Below are positions 45,286-53,567 of a stretch of DNA of 64,000 bases, in pieces. Location: positions 186,001-250,000 of the forward strand of contig CANLMI010000003.1 in assembly GCA_947492375.1 (NCBI GenBank), written 5' to 3'. Position 1 is the first letter of the stretch, and each line of letters starts with the position of its first letter. Position numbers and translations under genes: made by a program. The DNA is from an uncultured Kordiimonas sp. GTDB lineage: Bacteria > Pseudomonadota > Alphaproteobacteria > Sphingomonadales > Kordiimonadaceae. The notes below the pieces were generated by a model. The model was not told where the DNA came from and did no database searches. It worked only from the letters and a program-made list of their open reading frames with translations.

Positions 45286-46277
45286 CATCACCTGTTTTAG
45301 TTTTATTGGCGATTGCGATTGATCGTATCGTTGGTGATCCTACGTGGCTATATGCGCGTATTCCCCACCCGGTGAGCTTAATGGCCAAGTTTTTAATGGC
45401 AGGCGAAAGGGGGTTTAACAGGCCAGCGCTTACACCCAAGCAGCGTAAGCAATTTGGGGGTGTCGTTTTTGGCCTTTATGTTATCAGTTTTGTCGCTATT
45501 GCGCTTTTGATTGAGCATCTGGTTTTGCATTTTTTACCCGGTTTTATGGGCACAATACTTATGGCTTTGCTTGCGAGTAGTTTACTTGCAGTCACAAGCC
45601 TGATGGAGCACGTGCAACGGGTCCAAATGCCTGTCATGATGGGTGATGTTGAAACTGCAAGGCTTGAAGTATCAAAAATTGTTGGCCGTGATACCAGTGA
45701 GTTGGGTCAAGACGGTATCATCCGCGCGGCGCTTGAGAGCTTGGCCGAAAATTTCTCAGACGGTGTTGTTGCACCTATCTTCTGGTTTATCATTTTCGGT
45801 TTCCCGGGCATTGTGTTCTATAAGGCGGTTAATACCGCAGATAGCCTGATCGGGCACAAGAATGAGCGCTATATCGATTTTGGATATTTTGCCGCTAAAG
45901 GCGATGATGTTGTTAATTTTATTCCGGCGCGCCTGACGGGATTATTATTGTCATTTGCAGCAGTACCGGACGGGGTAGCGAAGGCGCGTAACGGGATGCA
46001 TGTAATGCTACGGGACGCGGGTAAGCACATATCCCCCAATGCGGGTTGGCCGGAGGCGATGATGGCTGGTATTTTAGGCGTTAAGCTTGGCGGTCCGCGC
46101 ACCTATAAGGGGCAACAGCACGATGGTGTTTGGCTCGGCGATGGCCGCGAGGCACTGGTCGCCGATGATATAACCAAGGGACTGAGCCTTATAGAGCGGG
46201 CATGGTCGATTATTCTATGTATTGTCATTGTTATCATATTTATCTCAAACCTGTTGTTTGAAGGTGTCTTCGTTTAA
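45282..46277 (+). CDS. cbiB: Adenosylcobinamide-phosphate synthase (CbiB/CobD)
   Basis: 331 residues from the ATG overlapping cobQ (ATGA). Several membrane helices, LAIAIDRIVGDPTWLYARIPHPV at the start, and EDLSENFSDG-like ALESLAENFSDGVVAPIFW, typical of CbiB. It joins aminopropanol or its phosphate to cobyric acid in the membrane. Named cobD in Pseudomonas nomenclature. Confidence 0.94.
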   Translation: MTSPVLVLLAIAIDRIVGDPTWLYARIPHPVSLMAKFLMAGERGFNRPALTPKQRKQFGGVVFGLYVISFVAIALLIEHLVLHFLPGFMGTILMALLASSLLAVTSLMEHVQRVQMPVMMGDVETARLEVSKIVGRDTSELGQDGIIRAALESLAENFSDGVVAPIFWFIIFGFPGIVFYKAVNTADSLIGHKNERYIDFGYFAAKGDDVVNFIPARLTGLLLSFAAVPDGVAKARNGMHVMLRDAGKHISPNAGWPEAMMAGILGVKLGGPRTYKGQQHDGVWLGDGREALVADDITKGLSLIERAWSIILCIVIVIIFISNLLFEGVFV

Positions 46278-46286
46278 GGAATATTT

Positions 46287-47315
46287 ATGAAGGATGGGGG
46301 GCTGAAAAGGCTACACGGCGGTGACACGTCTGATCTTGGTAGGAATGCAGCTTCAATCATTGACCTTTCGACGGGTATTAATCCGAATGCCTATCCATGG
46401 TGGCACTATATCGACCAGCATGAAATTAAAGCCTTATCCCATGATTTGCCGCAAACTAGGGTGACAAATGCCTGCATGAATGCATTTTATGGATATGCAA
46501 AGATACATGACAGAAACGATTGGTACATGGGGCCAGGCACGCAGGCACTGATTGAATGGATTCCAACCTTATTTGAACCAATGCGTGTGAGGATTGCATC
46601 ACCAACATATTCTGAGCATGAGGTATCATGGCGAAATGCTGGCCATAATGTTACATCTGTAAAACTGGAGCAGTTCGACCCTGAGGACATAGAGGATGCA
46701 AGCGCCCTTGTAATAACGAACCCAAACAACCCAGATGGTAAACTGATTAAGCCTGATGTGCTGTTGAAGTGGGCTGCATCTATGCAGAAGAAGGGTGGTG
46801 TTCTTGTCGTTGATGAAGCTTTTATCGATTTAACACCTGATCAGTCGCTTTGCGGGTATGACCTACCAGAAAATATTATTATCTTTCGTTCATTCGGGAA
46901 GTTTTTCGGCCTTGCCGGTATGCGGCTTGGTTTTGTCAGGGTTTCTGATGGTTGCCCACACATCAAGCCGTTTGAAGGAACCTTGTGGCCCGTGAGTGGG
47001 TTGACGATGCGGGCGGCGGCCCTTGCCATGGGTGATAGGGTTTGGATCAATGATACTCTTCGTGATCTCAAGCAACAAACAACGCGTATGAAATCCATAC
47101 TTTCGCACTCTGAATTTTCCTTGGTTGGTGGTACTGATTTATATCAGCTTGTCAGTGTGTCAGGTTCGACAAGTGCGGCAGAGTGGTATCAACGCTTGCT
47201 TGATGGCGGGATATATGTTCGAAGGTTTGATTATGCGCCAACATGGCTCCGGTTTGGCGTGCCCTTGGGGGAAACTGAATGGCAGTATGTCGAGCAGGCA
47301 TTATTAGGAACGTGA
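46287..47315 (+). CDS. cobC: Threonine-phosphate decarboxylase-like aminotransferase (CobC/CobD)
   Basis: 342 residues, class I/II PLP fold. HGGDTSDLG at the N-terminus and IDLSTGINPNAYPW are hallmarks of the corrinoid family. NPNNPDGKL, VVDEAFIDL and the PLP lysine in FRSFGKFFGLAGMRLGF follow. It makes (R)-1-amino-2-propanol phosphate for the nucleotide loop. 9 nt after cbiB. Confidence 0.92.
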   Translation: MKDGGLKRLHGGDTSDLGRNAASIIDLSTGINPNAYPWWHYIDQHEIKALSHDLPQTRVTNACMNAFYGYAKIHDRNDWYMGPGTQALIEWIPTLFEPMRVRIASPTYSEHEVSWRNAGHNVTSVKLEQFDPEDIEDASALVITNPNNPDGKLIKPDVLLKWAASMQKKGGVLVVDEAFIDLTPDQSLCGYDLPENIIIFRSFGKFFGLAGMRLGFVRVSDGCPHIKPFEGTLWPVSGLTMRAAALAMGDRVWINDTLRDLKQQTTRMKSILSHSEFSLVGGTDLYQLVSVSGSTSAAEWYQRLLDGGIYVRRFDYAPTWLRFGVPLGETEWQYVEQALLGT

Positions 47316-47316
47316 T

Positions 47317-47949
47317 ATGACGGATAAAAATAAAACGGCGATCAGTGCAGAAGACGCCGAAGCCCATAAGGAAAAAATGAAAGCCCAGCAAGGCGAACAC
47401 CGCGCCAAAATGCGTGAGAAAGAAAAGGCCGAACGTGGCCTTCTTTTGGTGCATACTGGGGACGGCAAGGGTAAATCAACCGCTGCATTTGGCACAATTA
47501 TCAGGGCGCTTGGCTGGGGTTGGAATGTGGGTATTGTTCAGTATATCAAAGGCACGTGGAAAACGGGCGAGAAAGAGTTTTTCAAGCGTTTTGATGACCT
47601 CGTCACCATGAAAACTATGGGTGATGGTTTTACATGGGACACACAGGATAAAGAACAGGATATTGCCTCTGCCCGCAAGGCGTGGATTGAGAGCAAAGCA
47701 ATGATGTCAAGCGGGGATTATGATCTTGTGGTTCTCGATGAGCTTAATATCGTTTTACGGAATAATTATCTGAGCGTGGAAGAAGTGCTGGATGGTTTGG
47801 CCGACAGGCATGTTGATACAGATGTTATCGTGACGGGCCGCACGGCACCGCAGGCCCTAATGGATGCAGCTGATTTGGTGACTGAAATGACGATGATCAA
47901 ACATCCGTTCGAGGCTGGTATCAAAGCCAAGCAGGGTATCGATTACTGA
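47317..47949 (+). CDS. cobO: Corrinoid adenosyltransferase (CobO/BtuR)
   Basis: 210 residues. Charged N-terminal helix (Lys/Glu-rich, about 1-40), P-loop HTGDGKGKSTAAFG, FIKGTWKTGEKEFF-type segment and VVLDELNIVL. Adds the 5'-deoxyadenosyl group to cob(I)yrinate or other corrinoids. Last gene of the riboswitch-headed operon; its 3' end overlaps the convergent unknown gene by 7 nt. Confidence 0.95.
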   Translation: MTDKNKTAISAEDAEAHKEKMKAQQGEHRAKMREKEKAERGLLLVHTGDGKGKSTAAFGTIIRALGWGWNVGIVQYIKGTWKTGEKEFFKRFDDLVTMKTMGDGFTWDTQDKEQDIASARKAWIESKAMMSSGDYDLVVLDELNIVLRNNYLSVEEVLDGLADRHVDTDVIVTGRTAPQALMDAADLVTEMTMIKHPFEAGIKAKQGIDY

Positions 47950-48524
47950 TTTTCAGTAGTTTTATGTCGGTATATTTTTATTATTTTTGGATTCTGTGCA
48001 TCCATAAACATGAAAGTCCGTCCATACAGGGCTTTCATACTAAAGGGGTTAGACTTATTTTTCCCTAGTGGAGTTATCAACACTTCACTTGTGGTTAGCG
48101 CGTCTAAGTGTTTTTTCTCAATAATATCAAAGTGCTTCTCAGCGAATGAATTAATCACTACATTGTATGCAGGGTAATTGTACGAAATAACAATATTACC
48201 ATCATCCATAGTGGAAGGTTTAAAGTCTGGATGCGCACTATAAATATTTGACAATGTTTGATATGCGTATTTTTGCGCTTCTGGAAGTGCAAGACCATCA
48301 GGTAAAATAACTACTGTGCCGTTTTCGAAAACTGCGATGTCTACTTTATCATCTAAATAATACACCATACGCTCTAGCACTTGTTCAGGTGAAATTGAAA
48401 AAGATGGTTGCCAAGGTGGGCGAGGTGGAAATTGTTTTTGGGTTGTGTTAGCCGCTAAAATATTCCCTGATAGTATTAGGAACATAATCGTTGCGGTTAT
48501 ATATTTCATGATATTTCTCGACAC
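47943..48524 (-). CDS. Secreted protein of unknown function at the end of the cobalamin operon
   Basis: 193 residues, signal peptide (ILA-AN cleavage near residue 24). The mature part starts with a Pro/Trp-rich stretch (FPPRPPWQPSF), then a mixed alpha/beta domain with no motif I recognise; one Tyr-rich stretch (YNYPAYNVVINSF). It is 16 nt after the bluB stop on the same strand and is more AT-rich than the cob genes. Could be a late insertion or an envelope factor linked to corrinoid use; no function is assigned. Confidence 0.75.
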   Translation of the reverse strand: MSRNIMKYITATIMFLILSGNILAANTTQKQFPPRPPWQPSFSISPEQVLERMVYYLDDKVDIAVFENGTVVILPDGLALPEAQKYAYQTLSNIYSAHPDFKPSTMDDGNIVISYNYPAYNVVINSFAEKHFDIIEKKHLDALTTSEVLITPLGKNKSNPFSMKALYGRTFMFMDAQNPKIIKIYRHKTTENQ

Positions 48525-48540
48525 ATGTTATATGTTTTGA

Positions 48541-49179
48541 TTATCGCTCGATAATGAAATCTTTGAAAGGCAGGCGGTCTTGCCAACCGGATTTAACAAG
48601 TTCGGGCGTGAGTGTTTGTTCTTGTGGATAACCAACACATAAATGACCAATGAATTTATAAGCGGGATTAACATCCATCAAACTGGTCATGGCGTCTGGT
48701 GGCAGGATACTAACCCATCCCATCCCGATACCATGGGCGCGCAAGAGTATCCAAAGCGTATGGATGGCACCGACAACTGAATAAGCTTTGGTCTCGGGCA
48801 TTGTGCGGCTACCGAGGCCGCGCCCAACAGTGGTTTCTATATCGGCGAATACACTTATCTGCACTGGCGCTTCTTTTAACCCAGCGAGCTTGAGTGTTGC
48901 ATATAATTGTGCACTCTCCCCTGCAAACGCGCTGAGTGCCTCGTTATTTGTTTCTTCAAAGAGGGTGGTTAACTGCGTGCGGCGTGTATCATCATCCACC
49001 ATCACAAATCGCCACGGCTGTGAATTACCAACCGATGGTCCTATACAAACAGTTTTCAGGCACTCGAGCACAATCTCGCGGTCAATTGGGTCAGTTTTGA
49101 AATGCCGAACGTCGCGCCGCCATGCAAGCAGGTCATCAAGCGTATTGCGGAAGTCGGCATTAAAGTCAGGTGTAGACAT
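48541..49179 (-). CDS. bluB: 5,6-dimethylbenzimidazole synthase
   Basis: 212 residues from the ATG at 49179 (a start at 49266 would overlap the upstream gene). Flavin-destructase BluB features: DVRHFKTDPID, SVGNSQPWRFVMV, the GRGLGSRTMPET region and GWVSILPPD. It cleaves reduced FMN with oxygen to make the lower ligand dimethylbenzimidazole. Stands between cobC phosphatase and the unknown gene, in the cobP-cobT-cobS operon. Confidence 0.93.
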   Translation of the reverse strand: MSTPDFNADFRNTLDDLLAWRRDVRHFKTDPIDREIVLECLKTVCIGPSVGNSQPWRFVMVDDDTRRTQLTTLFEETNNEALSAFAGESAQLYATLKLAGLKEAPVQISVFADIETTVGRGLGSRTMPETKAYSVVGAIHTLWILLRAHGIGMGWVSILPPDAMTSLMDVNPAYKFIGHLCVGYPQEQTLTPELVKSGWQDRLPFKDFIIER

Positions 49180-49238
49180 TTCGGGGCCTGTATCGGTTTG
49201 TTGACAATAAATTGGTGTAAGTGAACGATAATGTGGAA

Positions 49239-49877
49239 CTATGTGTTTTGGCAAACAAGCCGCCATGCACCACCGTTTCGCATTCCAGTTGTATGTTGCA
49301 TATGACTAAGCGACAAGGTATTTATGCCGAGTGCAAGCGCGGTATCCGGTTCAAGACCAAGCGCGTGCCCGATAAAGGCGCGGATTACCCCTGCGTGGCT
49401 AATAATTATTTTGGATTGGCCGTTTGGTGAGTCACTTTTGGTGGGGGAACTGATCATTTCGTCCATAAAATTTTTTGTCCGTGTCCAAACGTCCATAAAG
49501 CTTTCGCCGTTTTCTGGTTCTGTGCCTGCATCCAGCCACGCCCAGTTATGGCCTTTCATATGGCTGATTTTTTGCCATAGTGCATCGCTTGATAAGCCAA
49601 ACCAATCACCGAAATCTTGTTCAACAAGCCGGGGGTCTTGGGTGATATTGCTTTGGCCGAATTTGTATTCATAAAGCGCATTCGCTGTCATAACTGTGCG
49701 CGTGAGCGGGCTAGTGTACCAATTGGCTTCACTTGGTAAGTGGTTGGCGAGCGATTTTATGCGTTCGCTATCACTTAGGTCTGCCGGCTCATCAGCAGAT
49801 TGATAAAGGCCTGATTTACCACCTACGACGGGTGCATGCCGTATCAAATACCAATCTGTTATGATGGGATCATTCAT
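49239..49877 (-). CDS. Histidine phosphatase family protein, probable alpha-ribazole phosphatase
   Basis: 212 residues, phosphoglycerate mutase fold: catalytic His in YLIRHAPV, SPLTRTVMTA, acidic Glu in VEQDFGDWFG and second His in IISHAGVIRAFIG. Between cobS and bluB, so it probably removes the phosphate of alpha-ribazole phosphate (CobC of enteric bacteria) or of adenosylcobalamin phosphate. Its ATG overlaps the cobS stop by 4 nt. Confidence 0.88.
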   Translation of the reverse strand: MNDPIITDWYLIRHAPVVGGKSGLYQSADEPADLSDSERIKSLANHLPSEANWYTSPLTRTVMTANALYEYKFGQSNITQDPRLVEQDFGDWFGLSSDALWQKISHMKGHNWAWLDAGTEPENGESFMDVWTRTKNFMDEMISSPTKSDSPNGQSKIIISHAGVIRAFIGHALGLEPDTALALGINTLSLSHMQHTTGMRNGGAWRLVCQNT

Positions 49878-51178
49878 AAAATGTTTTTATATGCGATTAA
49901 GAGGGCAATCATAATGGCGGCCTCGCTGACTTGTTGGATAGCGCCTAAAATATCACCTGTGTAGCCATCAACTGATTTCATGGCAATGCGTGAGACAAGG
50001 ATGAGGGCAAGGATAGATGCAATAATAGCGAGTAAAATACTGAGGGGGGACCATAGCAAAGCGAGCGGAATGATACCAAAAAAAAGCGCGGTAATCATAG
50101 CGGCCTGTGGTGGTTCGCCGGCAACTGTACCAAGCCCTTTTTCACGAGCCGGTGGTAATAAATAAAGGGCGAGCACAATCATCGCGCGGCTTAAGGGGCC
50201 TGCTGCAACGATAGCAAGGATTGCTGCCATGTATGAAAATGTATCCAAGGTTTCAACGCGGATCATTATTGAGAGAATTAGGGCAACAGCACCGTATGTA
50301 CCAACGCGGCTATCGCGCATGATCTCGAGTTTTTTATCCTTGGTCATCCCGCCGCCGATACCGTCGGCCATATCGGCTAGGCCATCCTCATGAAAGGCAC
50401 CTGTCGTTAGAACCATTGCCAATACTGCGAGCAAGGCAGCCAACATTGGTGATAGATTTAGATACGCAACAACCGCATAAGCAAACGCACCGATAAACGA
50501 GATAATTAACCCCACAAGTGGATAGGCCCATGCGCTGCGGCTAAGATTAGGGGGCTTGTTGGATATCTTACGCCACGGCACAGGAATACGGGTGAGAAGC
50601 ATCATAGCCGCCGCAATATCCTCAACAATTATGAAGGGATTGAAGCTATTTGTCTGGCCTGAGTTTTCTTGCGATTGCTCGGTTGTTTCTTCTTTTTCAA
50701 TCAGTGCATTTTCTTCGGGCATTGTCAGGCGACCTTCAGGTGAAGGTGGAGATGCTCGATCTGAATTGTCGTTTGTATCGGTTAGTGATTGCGGCGTAGG
50801 CGAAGAGGGCGCTTTCCCAAAGCTTCCTGCTTTCAGCGCTGTTGCTTTCGTTTCAACATGTTTAGGTGCGTTGGTAACACTTGAAGATGTGCCGGACTTT
50901 GGTGTTTCGTTTTGGTTTGTTTGCTTGATTGCAGTATTTTTTACTCTGGTTCTGGCTGGCGCTTTTTTGGCAGTTTTTGTACTTGCTTTAGCAGTTGTTT
51001 TTTTCGGTGTAGCAGGTTTCTTGGCTGCTGCTTTGTTTTTTGCCGCAGTTTCCTTTGCTGTAGTCGAACGCGCAGGCTTTTTAGGCGCTGTTTTCTTTGG
51101 CGCCGCTTTTTTGCGTGCAGCCGGTTTTTTATCCGCTTTTTCAGGAGTGGCTTGATCCGTTTTTTTATCTTCGGCCAT
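49874..51178 (-). CDS. cobS: Cobalamin synthase (CobS/CobV) with histone-H1-like N-terminal extension
   Basis: 434 residues. Residues about 181-434 form the usual CobS membrane enzyme (AAAMMLLTRIPVPWRKI, FHEDGLADMADGIGGGMTKDKKLEIMRDSRVGTYG, several helices), which joins adenosylcobinamide-GDP and alpha-ribazole. Residues 1-90 are Lys/Ala/Pro-rich repeats of the KKPA/KKTA type, 91-150 are Ser/Thr/Pro-rich and 151-175 acidic. GGAGG lies 8 nt before the ATG at 51178, so the long form is translated. The family is normally about 250 residues. The extension would be cytoplasmic and disordered. Confidence 0.92.
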   Translation of the reverse strand: MAEDKKTDQATPEKADKKPAARKKAAPKKTAPKKPARSTTAKETAAKNKAAAKKPATPKKTTAKASTKTAKKAPARTRVKNTAIKQTNQNETPKSGTSSSVTNAPKHVETKATALKAGSFGKAPSSPTPQSLTDTNDNSDRASPPSPEGRLTMPEENALIEKEETTEQSQENSGQTNSFNPFIIVEDIAAAMMLLTRIPVPWRKISNKPPNLSRSAWAYPLVGLIISFIGAFAYAVVAYLNLSPMLAALLAVLAMVLTTGAFHEDGLADMADGIGGGMTKDKKLEIMRDSRVGTYGAVALILSIMIRVETLDTFSYMAAILAIVAAGPLSRAMIVLALYLLPPAREKGLGTVAGEPPQAAMITALFFGIIPLALLWSPLSILLAIIASILALILVSRIAMKSVDGYTGDILGAIQQVSEAAIMIALLIAYKNIL

Positions 51179-51201
51179 GTTGTTACCTCCGTCTTTAAGG
51201 T

Positions 51202-52221
51202 TTAAATTTCAGTGCTTACACCAGCGGCTTCAAAACTCGCCATACCGTTATATGCCGCTAGTGCGGCTTTGATGATTGGAAACGCTGTTGCTGCGCCGCT
51301 TGCCTCACCGAGGCGCATATCCAGATTAAGTAGGGGCTGCATATTAAGGGTATCGCACAGTTTTCTGTGCCCGTGTTCCGCAGATAAATGCGAAATTATA
51401 CAGTGCTGTAATGCCGATTGATTGGATTTTATAAGGGTGCTGGCAGCACTTGTTGCAATAAAACCATCCAGAATAATTGGGACGCTGATTGTGCGTGCCT
51501 TAAGAACTGCCCCTGCAATTGCTGCAAGCTCCCGCCCGCCAAGGAAGCGCAGCAGATCAAAGCTATCGGCGATATTGTCTCGGTGCAGATTGGCAGCATG
51601 TTGCACTAGATTGATTTTATGCTTTAAGGTTTGATTGCTAACGCCTGTACCAGTGCCTACCCAATCAACGGTATTTCCCCCAAAGTTTGCGAGGCAAAGC
51701 GCAGCCGCAACACTGGTATTACCGATACCCATTTCACCGAGTAGAATTATATCACTAGTGTCATCAACTGCGTTGAAGCCAATGTTGATCGCGTCAAGGC
51801 ATTCGGCCTCGCTCATGGCAGGGCCATAGGTGATATCGTTGGTTGGGCTATCGAGGTCAATCGGGATGATATCAAGTGCGATATCTGACATGTTGCATAG
51901 TTGATTGATGGCGGCGCCACCCGCTTCAAAGTTCGCAACCATTTGATTTGTTACATCAGGTGGATAAGCTGAAATACCTTGTGTGGTGATCCCGTGATTG
52001 CCTGCGAAAACGATACATTTAGGGCTGTTGAGTGTTGGTGCGCGCCTCTGCCAGCCCGCTAACCATTCCACCAAATCTTCAAGGCGGCCTAATGAACCTT
52101 GCGGCTTTGTTAGAACGTTTTGACGGGCACGAACAGTTGCAATTGCATCCAAATCTGCGGATGGTAAATCATTAAGCGCATCGATAAACGCTGCTTTGCT
52201 TTGAAATGTCGAGCTGGTCAT
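51202..52221 (-). CDS. cobT: Nicotinate-nucleotide--dimethylbenzimidazole phosphoribosyltransferase
   Basis: 339 residues. KPQGSLGRLEDLVEWLAGW, FAGNHGITTQGISAYPP, GEMGIGNTSVAAAL and the C-terminal LDMRLGEASGAATAFPI with the catalytic Glu. It makes alpha-ribazole phosphate from nicotinate mononucleotide and dimethylbenzimidazole. Overlaps the cobP stop by 4 nt and is followed by cobS after 23 nt. Confidence 0.95.
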   Translation of the reverse strand: MTSSTFQSKAAFIDALNDLPSADLDAIATVRARQNVLTKPQGSLGRLEDLVEWLAGWQRRAPTLNSPKCIVFAGNHGITTQGISAYPPDVTNQMVANFEAGGAAINQLCNMSDIALDIIPIDLDSPTNDITYGPAMSEAECLDAINIGFNAVDDTSDIILLGEMGIGNTSVAAALCLANFGGNTVDWVGTGTGVSNQTLKHKINLVQHAANLHRDNIADSFDLLRFLGGRELAAIAGAVLKARTISVPIILDGFIATSAASTLIKSNQSALQHCIISHLSAEHGHRKLCDTLNMQPLLNLDMRLGEASGAATAFPIIKAALAAYNGMASFEAAGVSTEI

Positions 52222-52784
52222 GATGCTTGCTCAGCGCTCAACAAGTCACTTAAAGCACCGCCTGTTGCTATACCGTTTTTCTTTAATGTGAGCGGTAGGC
52301 CTGCAATGCAGAAATGCACAGTATCAACTGTGGCAGCGACAGCTTGGTTGATGCGTCCGGCATGGTCACGGAAATCGCGCGCCATTTTATTCATCGGCAC
52401 TATGCCAAGCCCAACCTCATTGGCGACAAAAATAAGATCACCCTGTGCCGCATTAATCGCTTGTTCGAGTGCAAGAATGGCATCAGGAATATTATGATCT
52501 TGTTCCATCAAATTTGATGTCCAGAGGGTCAAACAATCGATAAGCATGACTGTATCAGTCTGGCTGTGCTGCTTAATAACATTGGCTATATCAGTGGTTT
52601 CTTCCAGCAGTTTCCAGTTCGCGCCGCGTCGGTCTTGGTGGTGGGTAATCCGTTCAATCATTTCTGCATCGCGTGCTTCCGCTGTTGCGAGATAAATACA
52701 CTTCAGGCCGCTCGTAAGCGCGAGGTTTTCACCAAGGGCGCTTTTGCCTGATCGTGCGCCGCCAAGAATAAGAGTGCTTGCCAT
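52218..52784 (-). CDS. cobP: Adenosylcobinamide kinase/guanylyltransferase
   Basis: 188 residues. P-loop GGARSGKSALGE at residues 8-19, YLATAEARDAEMIERITHHQDRRG (guanylylated His), LIDCLTLWTSNLM and VANEVGLGIVP. Two-step activation of adenosylcobinamide to its GDP derivative. First gene of the minus-strand cobalamin operon. No riboswitch is visible in the 110 bp upstream. Confidence 0.95.
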   Translation of the reverse strand: MASTLILGGARSGKSALGENLALTSGLKCIYLATAEARDAEMIERITHHQDRRGANWKLLEETTDIANVIKQHSQTDTVMLIDCLTLWTSNLMEQDHNIPDAILALEQAINAAQGDLIFVANEVGLGIVPMNKMARDFRDHAGRINQAVAATVDTVHFCIAGLPLTLKKNGIATGGALSDLLSAEQAS

Positions 52785-52898
52785 ATACCTGTATTATGCC
52801 TTTGGTTCGCTTTCTGTTTGTGTGGATCATACGGGACTGCTAGATTTGCCGCAACTATAGTTAAACTTTTACTTTTTTCTGATGAAACGGATCGTTAT

Positions 52899-53510
52899 GT
52901 GTTCAGCCTTCTTGAAGTTTTAGACCTTGCTGGTGTGTTCGTTTTTGCCGTATCTGGTGCGCTTGCTGGCGTGCGTAAAGGTATGGACATTTTCGGTGTT
53001 TCCGTACTTGCCCTTATGCCTGCTGTGGGCGGGGGAACGCTGCGTGACCTTATCCTCGATCAGCCGGTTTTCTGGGTCGAAGGTACAAGTGCAATATGGA
53101 TGGCGCTTTTGGCAGCGGTGGTAACTTTCTTTTTCTCAAGGCATTTGGAAAGCAGACTGAAATGGCTTGGCTGGGCTGATGCTGTTGGGCTTGCGCTTTT
53201 CTGTGTGGTGGGGGCTGAAAAGGCCTTTATGGTCACAGGTAGTCCGCTCGTTGCGATCATGATGGGCGTGGCAACAGCGGTTGCAGGCGGTATTGTTCGT
53301 GACGTGATTTGTAATGAAATTCCTTTTGTCTTTAATAGCGAGATATATGCGACGGCTGCGTTTGCGGGTGCAGGTCTTTATGTCTTGATGATTTCAAACG
53401 GCTTTGATGCTGTGCTCACGCTATGGTCTTGTGTAATCGTGGCGTTTGCCATACGGGCGCTTGCTATTGTCACCGGGCTTTCACTGCCGCAGGCAAGGCC
53501 AAATAGGTAA
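52899..53510 (+). CDS. TRIC cation channel family protein (YadS-like)
   Basis: 203 residues from a GTG at 52899; the frame is open to 52818, so the start is uncertain. Seven-helix layout made of two repeats, each with a GGGTLRD- or GGIVRDV-type motif (PAVGGGTLRDLIL, AVAGGIVRDVICNE), the TRIC signature. Bacterial members conduct potassium or glycine-like solutes; role here unknown. Divergent from cobP. Confidence 0.9.
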   Translation: MFSLLEVLDLAGVFVFAVSGALAGVRKGMDIFGVSVLALMPAVGGGTLRDLILDQPVFWVEGTSAIWMALLAAVVTFFFSRHLESRLKWLGWADAVGLALFCVVGAEKAFMVTGSPLVAIMMGVATAVAGGIVRDVICNEIPFVFNSEIYATAAFAGAGLYVLMISNGFDAVLTLWSCVIVAFAIRALAIVTGLSLPQARPNR

Positions 53511-53513
53511 CAA

Positions 53514-53545
53514 AAAAAGCCCGAATGATTATACTCGGGCTTTTT
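53514..53545. terminator. Bidirectional terminator
   Basis: Stem AAAAAGCCCGA / TCGGGCTTTTT with 10-nt loop between the convergent TRIC and DUF2855 genes; A- and T-runs allow use on both strands. Confidence 0.93.
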
Positions 53546-53567
53546 GACGCTAGATTAATACGATATC

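Noticed and set aside
50556-51155. 199-codon plus-strand frame opposite cobS
   Set aside because: Mirror of the Lys/Ala-rich repeat of the CobS extension; its Phe/Ala/Val/Leu-rich protein is an artefact of the opposite strand.
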